DNA of 64,000 bases from Algoriphagus lutimaris (GTDB lineage Bacteria > Bacteroidota > Bacteroidia > Cytophagales > Cyclobacteriaceae). The DNA lies in contig NZ_JAFIDJ010000002.1 of the NCBI RefSeq assembly GCF_017051705.1, forward strand, positions 268,384 to 332,383. Reading direction: 5' to 3'. The notes below the pieces were generated by a model that ran no database searches, was not told the origin of the DNA, and saw only the letters and a program-made list of their open reading frames with translations. A program made the translations under genes and the position numbers. How positions within the stretch are numbered: position 1 is the stretch's first letter; every line of letters begins with the position of its first letter. Below are positions 15,276-24,036 of the stretch, in pieces.

Positions 15276-18095
15276 TTATCTACTCAAATACAAGTTACGT
15301 TCTGAGTAAATCTTCAAGAAATAATCATCCATCAGGTCATCGATAAAGTAAATCGCTTCCCCAGTAGATTTCATTTCAGGTCCCAATTCTTTGTTAACAT
15401 TCGGGAATTTATGGAATGAGAAAACAGGTTCCTTGATTGCATAACCTTTTTTGTAAGGTTTGAATTCAAAATCTGTTACTTTATTCTCTCCAAGCATCAC
15501 CTTTACGGCGTAATTTACATAAGGTTCTTTATATGCCTTACAAATAAAAGGAACGGTTCTAGACGCTCTCGGGTTTGCCTCAATGATGAATACTTTATCA
15601 TTTTTGATAGCAAACTGAATGTTGATCAAACCTACTGTCTTCAATGCCAAGGCAATTTTTTCAGTATACGTTTCAATCTGACGGATTACCAAATCTCCCA
15701 AATTATAAGGAGGAAGTACCGCATAAGAGTCCCCAGAGTGGATACCCGCAGGCTCGATATGCTGCATAATTCCAATGATGTATACATTCTCTCCATCACA
15801 GATCGCATCTGCTTCCGCTTCAATTGCACCTTCCAAGAAATGATCCAGAAGAATCTCATTGTTTGGAATATCTCTTAAGACTTCCACCACGTGCTCTTCC
15901 AGTTCCTTCTCATTGATCACAATCTTCATCCCTTGTCCACCCAATACATAACTTGGACGAACCAATAATGGGAACCCGATCGTCTTACAAAGCTCTAAGG
16001 CCTCGTCTGTAGAATGGACTGTTCCAAATTCAGGATAAGGAACATCATTTTCTTTCAACAGGGTAGAGAATCTTCCTCTGTCTTCTGCAAGATCCAATGC
16101 TTCGAAACTGGTACCAATGATTTTGATTCCGTATTTCTCTAATTTCTCTGCCAATTTTAGGGCAGTTTGTCCACCCAATTGAACAATTACACCTTCAGGT
16201 TTCTCGTGCAAGATGATCTCATAAATATGCTCCCAGAATACTGGCTCAAAATAAAGCTTATCCGCCACATCAAAGTCTGTAGACACCGTCTCTGGGTTAC
16301 AGTTAATCATGATAGTCTCATAGCCACATTCTTTGGCTGCAAGCACCCCATGCACGCAGGAGTAATCAAATTCAATCCCTTGACCTACACGGTTTGGACC
16401 TGAACCTAACACAACTACTTTTTTACGGTCAGTTTTTATAGATTCATTTTCCTCACCAAATGTAGAATAGTAATATGGGGTTTGCGCCTCAAATTCCGCA
16501 GCACAAGTATCTACAAGTTTATAAACTCGCTTGATACCCATTTCATCATAGCGCTTATTAAATACTTCACTTTCCAAGCAACCGAGTAAATGCGCCAACT
16601 GACGATCCGCATATCCTCTTTTCTTGGCCATATCCATAATTTCATATGGAATGTTATTCACATTATATTTTCCAATCTCTTCTTCAAGATGGATTAGTTC
16701 TTCAATTTGTCTTAGGAACCACTTATCGATTTTTGTCAAATCGTAAATTGTCCTGAATGAAATACCCAATTTGAAGGCATCATAAATATGGAACAATCTA
16801 TTCCAACTTGGATTGGCTAAAGAATACAAGATTTTTTCCTGATCTCTTAACTCTTTTCCATCAGCCCCCAATCCATTACGTTTGATCTCAAGGGATTGAC
16901 AAGCTTTTTGTAAGGCCTCTTGGAAATTTCTACCGATTCCCATTACCTCACCTACTGCTTTCATAGAAAGACCCAATCTTCTATCAGATCCTTTGAATTT
17001 GTCAAAGTTCCAACGGGGCACCTTTACGATCACATAATCGATTGAAGGTTCAAAGTAAGCAGAGGTAGTACCTGTGATGGAGTTTGGCAACTCATCCAAA
17101 TTATATCCGATTGCCAATTTAGCAGCCACTTTAGCGATTGGATAACCAGTCGCTTTAGATGCCAAAGCAGAAGAACGAGAAACCCTAGGGTTAATTTCAA
17201 TCCCGATGATGGTTTCGTTGTCAGGGCTAACTGAGAATTGTACGTTACATCCACCCGCAAAATTACCGATGCTATTCATCATGGTAATTGCATAGTTTCT
17301 CATGCGCTGATACACTGTATCAGGCAAAGTCATGGCAGGAGCCACAGTGATAGAATCTCCAGTGTGAACACCCATTGGGTCAAAGTTCTCAATGGAACAG
17401 ATCACAATCATGTTCCCGATATTATCCCTCATGACCTCCAGCTCGTACTCTTTCCACCCCATTATACTTTGCTCGATCAACACTTCATGAACTGGAGAAG
17501 CCTGAAGACCTGCACTCAATAGTTTCTCAAAATCTTCAGCTTTTTCCACGAAAGCTCCTCCTGCCCCACCAAGGGTATAAGAAGCTCTAATAATCAAGGG
17601 AAAGCCAATCTCCTGAGCAATTTCTTTACCTTGAAGAAAGGAAGTAGCAGTATCACCTTTACAGACACCCACTCCAATTTTCTTCATCAATTCTTTAAAC
17701 TTCTCACGATCTTCTGCAGTATCGATGGCATCGATATCTACACCGATCATACGGGTATTGAATTTTTTCCAGATACCTGCTTTCTCACAATCAATTGCCA
17801 AATTCAAGGCTGTCTGACCACCCATGGTAGGTAAAACTGCATCAATATCCGGATGCTCTGTCAAAATCTTGATAATGGATTTTTTCTCCAGTGGAAGCAA
17901 ATACACGTGATCTGCTGTCACCGGGTCAGTCATGATGGTGGCAGGATTGGAATTGATCAATGTCACGATAATTCCTTCTTCTCGAAGGGACCTAGCAGCC
18001 TGGGAACCAGAATAGTCAAACTCACAAGCTTGACCGATGACGATGGGACCAGAACCGATAATTAATACGTGCTTGATGCTACTGTCTTTTGGCAT
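15276..18095 (-). CDS. carB: Carbamoyl-phosphate synthase large subunit, no MGS domain
   Basis: CarB makes carbamoyl phosphate from bicarbonate, ammonia (from CarA) and two ATP for pyrimidines and arginine. The 939-residue chain has both ATP-grasp halves: the first starts SGPIVIGQACEFDYSG and has EINPRVSRSSALASKATGYP; the second starts GSGPNRVGQGIEFDYS and has EANPRASRTVPFICKAY. Typical CarB is about 1,070 residues; this one ends right after the second carboxylate domain (GPEMKSTGEAIYFIDD). It therefore lacks the C-terminal MGS-like allosteric domain that binds UMP and ornithine in enteric enzymes. This form is known in Bacteroidota and is not a truncation by frameshift as far as can be seen. 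carA is not in the window. Confidence 0.95.
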   Translation of the reverse strand: MPKDSSIKHVLIIGSGPIVIGQACEFDYSGSQAARSLREEGIIVTLINSNPATIMTDPVTADHVYLLPLEKKSIIKILTEHPDIDAVLPTMGGQTALNLAIDCEKAGIWKKFNTRMIGVDIDAIDTAEDREKFKELMKKIGVGVCKGDTATSFLQGKEIAQEIGFPLIIRASYTLGGAGGAFVEKAEDFEKLLSAGLQASPVHEVLIEQSIMGWKEYELEVMRDNIGNMIVICSIENFDPMGVHTGDSITVAPAMTLPDTVYQRMRNYAITMMNSIGNFAGGCNVQFSVSPDNETIIGIEINPRVSRSSALASKATGYPIAKVAAKLAIGYNLDELPNSITGTTSAYFEPSIDYVIVKVPRWNFDKFKGSDRRLGLSMKAVGEVMGIGRNFQEALQKACQSLEIKRNGLGADGKELRDQEKILYSLANPSWNRLFHIYDAFKLGISFRTIYDLTKIDKWFLRQIEELIHLEEEIGKYNVNNIPYEIMDMAKKRGYADRQLAHLLGCLESEVFNKRYDEMGIKRVYKLVDTCAAEFEAQTPYYYSTFGEENESIKTDRKKVVVLGSGPNRVGQGIEFDYSCVHGVLAAKECGYETIMINCNPETVSTDFDVADKLYFEPVFWEHIYEIILHEKPEGVIVQLGGQTALKLAEKLEKYGIKIIGTSFEALDLAEDRGRFSTLLKENDVPYPEFGTVHSTDEALELCKTIGFPLLVRPSYVLGGQGMKIVINEKELEEHVVEVLRDIPNNEILLDHFLEGAIEAEADAICDGENVYIIGIMQHIEPAGIHSGDSYAVLPPYNLGDLVIRQIETYTEKIALALKTVGLINIQFAIKNDKVFIIEANPRASRTVPFICKAYKEPYVNYAVKVMLGENKVTDFEFKPYKKGYAIKEPVFSFHKFPNVNKELGPEMKSTGEAIYFIDDLMDDYFLKIYSERNLYLSR

Positions 18096-18248
18096 TACAA
18101 AAGGGGAATAGAGAGATGAAATTACTTACGTCCAAATTGGGGCAAAATTAGAAAAAAATTCCCGAAGGGGAAGGATAAATCCAGATTAAAATGGAAAAGT
18201 CCCCTCAATGAGCTCAACAAAAGTGACTTATCAATTGAAACTAAAGGA

Positions 18249-18734
18249 TCATTCTTTCCAACGAAAGCTTTTCTGGTCAATCGCACGCATGGTACAAAGA
18301 ATACCATCCAAATGATCATACTCGTGCTGAATCAATTCAGATTCGGCTCCTGAAACCTCCCATTCTTGTTCCTCCCAATTTTCATCCCGGTATTTCAAAG
18401 TCAAAGCTTGATGTCTTCTCACCTTGACCAAAAGATTTGGAAAACTCATGCAATCATCCCAAAGTTCAAACTGTTCCTCACTCTTATCTATCAGCTCAGG
18501 ATTCAAAATCACATACGGCTTATCTAGATTAAGATAAAACATACGTTTCAAAACTCCCAGTTGTGGAGCAGCGATTCCCCTTCCAAAACCATAGACTTTT
18601 CGGATATCTTCCATGGCTTCGTGTAGCTGCTGAGTCCATTCTGGAACAAGTGCTAAATCTGATTCTAATACCGGCGCACAGACCTCATAAAGTCTGGGAT
18701 CTCCGAGTTTGAGAATATCATGGATGGTTTTCAT
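18249..18734 (-). CDS. Peptide deformylase-like protein with altered motif 2
   Basis: Deformylase removes the N-formyl group from nascent proteins. The 161-residue protein has motif 1 GRGIAAPQ (51-58) and motif 3 QHEYDH (136-141, with H137, E138 and H141). Motif 2 reads DDCMS (93-97) instead of EGCLS. The metal-binding Cys (C95) and both His are kept, so it may be active. The motif-2 change suggests a paralogue of the main Def or a divergent branch. It is divergent from the ABC-F gene. Confidence 0.8.
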   Translation of the reverse strand: MKTIHDILKLGDPRLYEVCAPVLESDLALVPEWTQQLHEAMEDIRKVYGFGRGIAAPQLGVLKRMFYLNLDKPYVILNPELIDKSEEQFELWDDCMSFPNLLVKVRRHQALTLKYRDENWEEQEWEVSGAESELIQHEYDHLDGILCTMRAIDQKSFRWKE

Positions 18735-18798
18735 AATTTGAAAATAGCTTTTCTATTGAAACTTAGGAAGTCATAGGTAAACTCCTTATGCTTTTCCC

Positions 18799-18806
18799 TA
18801 CTTTTG
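18799..18806 (+). promoter_or_regulatory. -7 box TACTTTTG, 4 nt before the ATG
   Basis: TACTTTTG ends 4 nt before the ABC-F start codon at 18811. Transcription would begin at or next to the ATG, which implies a leaderless mRNA. Confidence 0.6.
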
Positions 18807-18810
18807 CGGC

Positions 18811-20721
18811 ATGAATTACCTTTCGGTCGAAAATCTCAGTAAAGCGTTCGGGGAACGCAAGCTATTTTCCAATATCTCTTTTGGCATTTCCCAAGGACAA
18901 AAAATCGCATTAGTCGGCATCAATGGTGCAGGTAAATCCACCTTGATGAAAATTATCATGGGTTTAGAAATCCCAGACACAGGAAACGTAGCTATCAATC
19001 AACAAGTAAAAGTGGCCTACGTTCACCAAAACCCAGTTTTTGAGGGAAGCCTGAGCATATACCAAACGATATTCGATCAAAGTAATTCTGAAGTGCTGCA
19101 AGTCATTGAGGATTATCATAAAGCCATGCTGGAAGCAGAACGAGGCGTTGATAACTCCGAAAAAATGGCAGGTTTATTTGAAAAAATGGATGCATTTCAA
19201 GCTTGGGATTTCGAATACCAAGTCAAAGAAGTGCTTGGTAAATTAGGCCTCCACGACACTGATATTCCAGTAGGCACTCTTTCTGGAGGACAGCGTAAGC
19301 GAGTAGCTTTGGCCAAAGCCATCCTAGAAAAGCCAGACTTACTGCTTCTTGATGAACCTACCAACCACTTGGACTTGGAAACCATCGAATGGCTGGAAGA
19401 TTATTTGGCAAAGGCCAATTTGGCCCTTTTTATGGTCACTCACGACCGATATTTCTTGGAGAAAGTAACCAATGAAATCCTTGAACTGGACCAGGGAAAA
19501 GTTCACCGCTACTTGGGAAATTATGGCTACTTCTTAGACAAGAAGGCGGAGCGGATGATGCAGGAAGATGTGGAGTTGGAAAAAGCGAAAAGTCTTTATA
19601 AAAAGGAGCTGGAATGGATTCGTAGACAGCCTAAGGCTAGAGGAACCAAAGCCAAATACCGCGTGGATGCGTTTGAGGAAACGAAAGAAAAGGCTTCTCA
19701 AAAGCGAGAAGAACGTGATATCCAACTGACTGTGACTACCCAGCGATTGGGCAACAAGATTATTGAGATCGAAAAGATGCAAAAGTCTTTTGGAGATAAA
19801 ACCATTGTCAAGGACTTCTCATATACTTTTAGGAAGAAAGACCGCATAGGAATTGTGGGGCCCAATGGAGCCGGTAAGACCACCTTTCTGAATATGATTA
19901 CAGGCCAACTGGAACCAGATGCAGGAAAAATATCCATTGGTCAGACCACTGCTTTTGGCTATTACAGACAGGAGGAAAGTTCATTTGATGAAGAAAAACG
20001 TCTGATTGATATTGTCAAAGAAGTAGCCGAAGTGGTGAATATTGCAGGAGGAGCAACGATCACTGTCTCTCAATTTTTAACCCAGTTTGGTTTCCCTCCT
20101 AAACAACAACATACTCCAATCGCCAAGTTGAGCGGTGGGGAGCGTAGAAGACTTCAATTATTGATGGTTTTGATCAAGAATCCAAACTTCTTGATTCTCG
20201 ATGAACCTACCAATGATCTGGATTTGATGACCTTAAATACTTTGGAGGAGTTTTTGGACACATTCCCTGGCTGTTTGATCATTGTGTCCCACGATCGATA
20301 TTTTATGGATCGATTGGTAGAACATTTATTTGTTTTTGAAGGAGAAGGAGAAATCAAAGACTTCCCAGGCAACTATACTGATTTTAGAGAGTGGGAAAAG
20401 GAGAATAAGAACCAAGTATCGAGTATCAAGAATTATGAGTCTGAGAATAAAGTTGCCGAAACTAAATTAGAGGCTTCGACTCCGCTCAGCGAGACAAAAG
20501 CAAAAGCAAGCTATAAGCAAAAGCAGGAATTCAAGGAAGTAAATGCTTCTATTGCAAAATTGGAAGAAGAAAAAGCCGGGATCACCGATAAAATTTCTGC
20601 TGGCATTGAAGATCATGAGGAATTGATCAAACAGTCCAACCGAATTGCTGAAATAGATGCTGAGTTAGAAGAGCTGGAATTGACTTGGTTGGAATTAAGT
20701 GAATTGGATGGGATAGAATAA
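18811..20721 (+). CDS. uup: ABC-F ATPase, Uup-like
   Basis: ABC-F proteins are soluble twin-ATPase proteins that act on ribosomes. The 636-residue product has two nucleotide-binding domains. The first has Walker A GINGAGKST (about 37-45), LSGGQRKR and LLLLDEPTNHLD; the second has GPNGAGKTT, LSGGERRR and LDEPTNDLD. A linker with RRQPKARGTKAKYRVD joins them, and a C-terminal coiled coil (about 565-636, KQEFKEVNASIAKLEEEKAG) is typical of Uup. Uup is linked to ribosome function and DNA-junction stability. The symbol follows the coiled-coil tail and linker and is less certain than the family. Confidence 0.88.
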   Translation: MNYLSVENLSKAFGERKLFSNISFGISQGQKIALVGINGAGKSTLMKIIMGLEIPDTGNVAINQQVKVAYVHQNPVFEGSLSIYQTIFDQSNSEVLQVIEDYHKAMLEAERGVDNSEKMAGLFEKMDAFQAWDFEYQVKEVLGKLGLHDTDIPVGTLSGGQRKRVALAKAILEKPDLLLLDEPTNHLDLETIEWLEDYLAKANLALFMVTHDRYFLEKVTNEILELDQGKVHRYLGNYGYFLDKKAERMMQEDVELEKAKSLYKKELEWIRRQPKARGTKAKYRVDAFEETKEKASQKREERDIQLTVTTQRLGNKIIEIEKMQKSFGDKTIVKDFSYTFRKKDRIGIVGPNGAGKTTFLNMITGQLEPDAGKISIGQTTAFGYYRQEESSFDEEKRLIDIVKEVAEVVNIAGGATITVSQFLTQFGFPPKQQHTPIAKLSGGERRRLQLLMVLIKNPNFLILDEPTNDLDLMTLNTLEEFLDTFPGCLIIVSHDRYFMDRLVEHLFVFEGEGEIKDFPGNYTDFREWEKENKNQVSSIKNYESENKVAETKLEASTPLSETKAKASYKQKQEFKEVNASIAKLEEEKAGITDKISAGIEDHEELIKQSNRIAEIDAELEELELTWLELSELDGIE

Positions 20722-20881
20722 AGCGAAAGCGAAATATAGCTTCGCTGAGATACGCCTGCCGCGATTTAAGTATAGCATGATATTTTGGATTAAACCTTAG
20801 ACGAGAGTAGCTACGCCTGAAACCTTGGCTTTTTATTTATTTCGAACCTAAATGGAGCATTTATTTATGGATTTTAATTCA

Positions 20882-20901
20882 GAATTCAGAATTCTGAATT
20901 C
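20882..20901. repeat. 20-bp perfect palindrome of EcoRI-like words
   Basis: GAATTCAGAATTCTGAATTC (20882-20901) is a perfect palindrome, and the ATTCA word repeats just before it. It lies between the convergent ABC-F and AlkD genes. There is no T-tract, so terminator activity is doubtful. The rest of this roughly 190-bp gap also holds a weak AGCGAA/TTCGCT hairpin at its left end. Confidence 0.6.
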
Positions 20902-20913
20902 ATACTTAATATT

Positions 20914-21630
20914 TCAAATCCTGCCTTTCAAAAAATCTTGCCTTACCTTCTCATCAAACTTTTCGATTGCATAGCGTAAGGCGGTTCTAGGCATTTTTTG
21001 GTAGTGCTTTTTCAAAAACTCATATTCGACTTCATAATCCTGATTCCCAATTTCACGAAGCATCCAACCAAGTGCTTTGTGCATGAGATCATGGGGATGA
21101 TCCAGGAACTTTTCAGCCAAGGCTAATGCATCCTTAAACTCTCCTCTTTTGATCCAATAATAGGTACTAACCATAGCTACTCGCTGGCTCCAAAGGTGAT
21201 CTTTCGAAGCGAGTTCGTAAAAAAGAGATTTATCCTTATTCAGATAGTAATGTCCTAAAATATGATGGCAAGAGCTATCGACCAGGTCCCAATTATTTAC
21301 CCATTGAAGGTTTACCAAATAAAAATCAACCAACTTTTTTCGCTCTTCATCAGATTTTAGCTTTTCATAACGATAGACCAAAATCATCACTCCAGTCAAT
21401 CTCACCTCATGATAGGCATCATACATCAAGGTTTCTATTTCCTTGAGGCTGATTTCTTTGTATACAGACTTAGCGATTTTCCGTTGCTCAGGAACTTTCA
21501 CTCCTAGGAACTGATCTCCTTCCCCATATTCACCAGGCCCTGATTTGAAAAATCTCGGAAAAAAAGCAGCCTTTTCTGGGATGGCTTTATCAGCCAAAGC
21601 TGCTTTGATTTGTTCAACAAGTAAAGTCAT
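20914..21630 (-). CDS. AlkD-like DNA alkylation repair protein
   Basis: The 238-residue protein is an all-helical HEAT-like repeat protein of the AlkD family, DNA glycosylases that excise alkylated bases such as 7-methylguanine. Family landmarks include FFKSGPGEYGEGDQFLGV near 28-45, VRLTGVMILVYRY, and the tryptophan-rich stretch VNNWDLVDSS near 110-120. Length is normal for the family. It stands alone, downstream of a TonB-receptor remnant and converging with the ABC-F gene. Confidence 0.9.
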   Translation of the reverse strand: MTLLVEQIKAALADKAIPEKAAFFPRFFKSGPGEYGEGDQFLGVKVPEQRKIAKSVYKEISLKEIETLMYDAYHEVRLTGVMILVYRYEKLKSDEERKKLVDFYLVNLQWVNNWDLVDSSCHHILGHYYLNKDKSLFYELASKDHLWSQRVAMVSTYYWIKRGEFKDALALAEKFLDHPHDLMHKALGWMLREIGNQDYEVEYEFLKKHYQKMPRTALRYAIEKFDEKVRQDFLKGRI

Positions 21631-21683
21631 TCTTAAAGTTAAATGAAGATTGATTAAGAATCATCTCCCATATCATCTCCCAC

Positions 21684-21886
21684 TCATCTTCTGCTTTGTC
21701 CACCACTCTTTTCTTTAAGCCCTCCAAAACGAAAGGTAAAAAAAGGGCATCAATTCTGGATTCATTCTGGAACTTATGGAACTGTGTGAGTCGCTTATCA
21801 TTTGTGGTAATCTTTAAATTACGGGTATGGAAGATATCACTTACATTCAAACTAACGGTGGCTTGATTAGACTCATAAATATTGTT
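21684..21886 (-). pseudogene. C-terminal remnant of an outer-membrane beta-barrel receptor
   Basis: Read on the minus strand from 21886 this gives NNIYESNQATVSLNVSDIFH, then TRNLKITTNDKR and a WESR-like NESRIDA. This is the classic last-strands pattern of TonB-dependent and outer-membrane beta-barrel proteins. A T7 tract (21738-21744) then breaks the frame. Adding one T continues as FFTFRFGGLKEKSGGQSRR and a stop at 21684, exactly the barrel ending and basic tail expected. No start codon and no upstream barrel remain (a stop stands at 21887-21889), so it is a decayed relic. Confidence 0.75.
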
Positions 21887-22146
21887 TTAACAGCATAAAA
21901 AAACGTATACCGGGGCTCTAATAAACTAGTATCCAAGTAATAAATTGATTTAGCTATATTTAAAACTAAATCAACGAGTTATTTTGAAAATTGCGGACAA
22001 TGGGAAAGGATTTGATTTTTTTGAAAGGTTTGTGACTTCCAGAGTCTAGCTCTAAAAACATTAAAGGATAGAATCGCTTCTATTACTGGAAGCATGAAAG
22101 TAACAAGTCAAAAAAGGAAACTACACCAGTTTAAGTTTCAATACCT

Positions 22147-22776
22147 ATGTCTAAGCCAACAGTAGTAATTGCAGACGATCATCCTTTATTATTGAAAGGT
22201 CTCCAAGAGTTTTTGGAGGAAAACAATATTGATGTATTGGATTCAGCCAGTAATGGGAAAGATGCATTAGAAAAAATCCTAAAGCATCATCCACAACTTG
22301 CAATTTTGGATATGGAAATGCCTTATTTTTCAGGCCTAGAGATTGCCGCTAAATGTAAGAAACTGCAAGTTCCTACCAAGATTATTTTATTGACACTACA
22401 TAAAGAATTGTATTTGTACCACCAAGCAAAGGAACTGAACCTTTCCGGCTACATTTTAAAAGAATTTGCATTAGGAGAACTATCCAAAGCCATTGATTCC
22501 GTATTACAAGGGAATCATTTTTTCAGTGAAAAGATTTTTGAAAACAAAGAAATTGGCAATTTGGAATCTGAGCAGACCCAATTAACTCCTTCTGAAAAGA
22601 AAATTTTAAGGCTAATTGCTAATGGACATTCTACCAAAGAAATTGCAGAGAAATTATTTATCGCGGAACGCACAGTTGATAAGCACAGAAGCAATATGAT
22701 TGTGAAGCTCAAACTGGAAAAAAAGCACAATTCCCTTCTTCTCTGGGCTCAAAAAAATAAGGAAATCATCAATTGA
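22147..22776 (+). CDS. NarL/LuxR-type response regulator
   Basis: The 209-residue protein has a receiver domain with acidic pocket D10-D11, phospho-acceptor D55 (in LAILDMEMP), T83 and K105. A C-terminal LuxR-type helix-turn-helix follows (about 145-205; LTPSEKKILRLIANGHSTKE). All phosphorylation residues are present. No histidine kinase is next to it, so it is an orphan in this window. Its targets are unknown. Confidence 0.92.
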   Translation: MSKPTVVIADDHPLLLKGLQEFLEENNIDVLDSASNGKDALEKILKHHPQLAILDMEMPYFSGLEIAAKCKKLQVPTKIILLTLHKELYLYHQAKELNLSGYILKEFALGELSKAIDSVLQGNHFFSEKIFENKEIGNLESEQTQLTPSEKKILRLIANGHSTKEIAEKLFIAERTVDKHRSNMIVKLKLEKKHNSLLLWAQKNKEIIN

Positions 22777-22890
22777 AATACCAATTTTTGCAGTTCCTAT
22801 TTTAAAAAATAGGTATTAATACGTATTGAGAAGTGCTGATTTTTAATCTAGTTTTGATTAATCAAATCAGTTAAACCAACTTTTTACGTC

Positions 22891-23166
22891 ATGAAAGTAT
22901 CCACATCAAGAGGAAATTTTAAAATCATTCAAACTGTCAAAAATCAAGATGAACTCCTAATTCTTGGCTCTTGGAATGATCTTGTAAACAACTTTGAAAG
23001 CAGCCGAATTTTTTTAGTTAATAAGCCTGATAGCTTGTTTGGTATTTATGTGTGCAAACAAGAATGTACAGATTTTTTAGGCGAGCTGCTTTTGTCAATT
23101 AACTATAACGAATGGGAAGACTTCAAATTGGGAGAAATAAATGCTTATAGAACGTATTTAGCGTAA
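22891..23166 (+). CDS. Hypothetical 91-residue protein
   Basis: The small soluble protein starts MKVSTSRGNFKIIQTVKNQD and ends GEINAYRTYLA. It has mixed alpha/beta character and two cysteines (VCKQEC). There is no signal, no membrane helix and no family I recognise. It follows the response regulator gene by 114 bp on the same strand and converges with the phosphorylase gene 6 bp away. Confidence 0.55.
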   Translation: MKVSTSRGNFKIIQTVKNQDELLILGSWNDLVNNFESSRIFLVNKPDSLFGIYVCKQECTDFLGELLLSINYNEWEDFKLGEINAYRTYLA

Positions 23167-23172
23167 GGGTGA

Positions 23173-24036
23173 TTATTTTTTAACAAGCAACTTCAGTGCT
23201 GCGCGGATCAAGGAATCCACGGTTTTTTCAGCCACTTTATCAAACTCTTTAAGTTTTCTATTCGCAACAATCGCATTTAGGCTAAGCACCTGATGCCCCA
23301 ATAAAGCTCCCATAGCATAATACCCCGCCGTCTCCATTTCAAAATTAGTCAATCTTTCACCCTCAATTTCCATTTCTGCCAGACGGTCTAGCATCTGATC
23401 AATTGCTGGTTTTAATTTGACTGTTCTTCCTTGTGGTGCATAGAATCCTGGACAGGTTAGGGTAATTCCTTTCAAAAATTCCGGTCCCAGTTTAGATAGT
23501 AAATTTGGACTGCATTCTGCTTGATAGGGAACAAAACCCAAATTCAATTCCTGATGGATTGCTTCTCCCCAAACTTGAGAGCTGCTTAATGCAGGATAAA
23601 ATTGCATCAACGTATCCAATCCTACTGCTTTTGAAGAGGCCAATAAGGAGCCCACAGGAATATCCTTTTGCATAGCTCCTGAAGTGCCAATTCTAACTAT
23701 CTGAAGACTTTGGTGTGTAGGTTTGAGGGTTCGGGTTTGTAAGTCAATATTAACCAAGGCATCGAGTTCTGTCATTAAAATCTCGATATTGTCAGTTCCC
23801 ATCCCAGTACTCATGACTGTCACTCGCTCCCCAGCAATCCTTCCGGTGTGAGTCACAAACTCCCTCTTTCTTGTCTGAAATTCAATCTCATCAAAATATT
23901 GAGAAACCAGAGGAACTCTGTCTGGGTCACCTACAGTAAAAACAAAAGAAGCCAGATTTTCTGGCTTCAAATGTAAATGATATACGCTTCCATCAGCGTT
24001 AAGTATTAGTTCGGATTCAGGAATTCGTTGGCTCAC
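23173..24036 (-). CDS. Nucleoside phosphorylase (uridine phosphorylase-like)
   Basis: The 287-residue protein belongs to the PNP/UDP phosphorylase family. Landmarks are the phosphate-binding VGDPDRV near 36-42, STGMGTDN near 76-83, RIGTSGAMQKDIPVG, and the C-terminal NFEMETAGYYAMGALLGHQV. Members split nucleosides to base and ribose 1-phosphate in salvage; the closest match by motif is uridine phosphorylase. The start is a GTG at 24036, overlapping the end of trhO by 20 bp, which suggests translational coupling. Confidence 0.85.
   Translation of the reverse strand: MSQRIPESELILNADGSVYHLHLKPENLASFVFTVGDPDRVPLVSQYFDEIEFQTRKREFVTHTGRIAGERVTVMSTGMGTDNIEILMTELDALVNIDLQTRTLKPTHQSLQIVRIGTSGAMQKDIPVGSLLASSKAVGLDTLMQFYPALSSSQVWGEAIHQELNLGFVPYQAECSPNLLSKLGPEFLKGITLTCPGFYAPQGRTVKLKPAIDQMLDRLAEMEIEGERLTNFEMETAGYYAMGALLGHQVLSLNAIVANRKLKEFDKVAEKTVDSLIRAALKLLVKK

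Noticed and set aside
21614-21850. 78-residue ORF starting MNVSDIFH
   Set aside because: It starts at a TTG inside a beta-barrel remnant and is frameshifted at a T7 tract; treated as part of a pseudogene.
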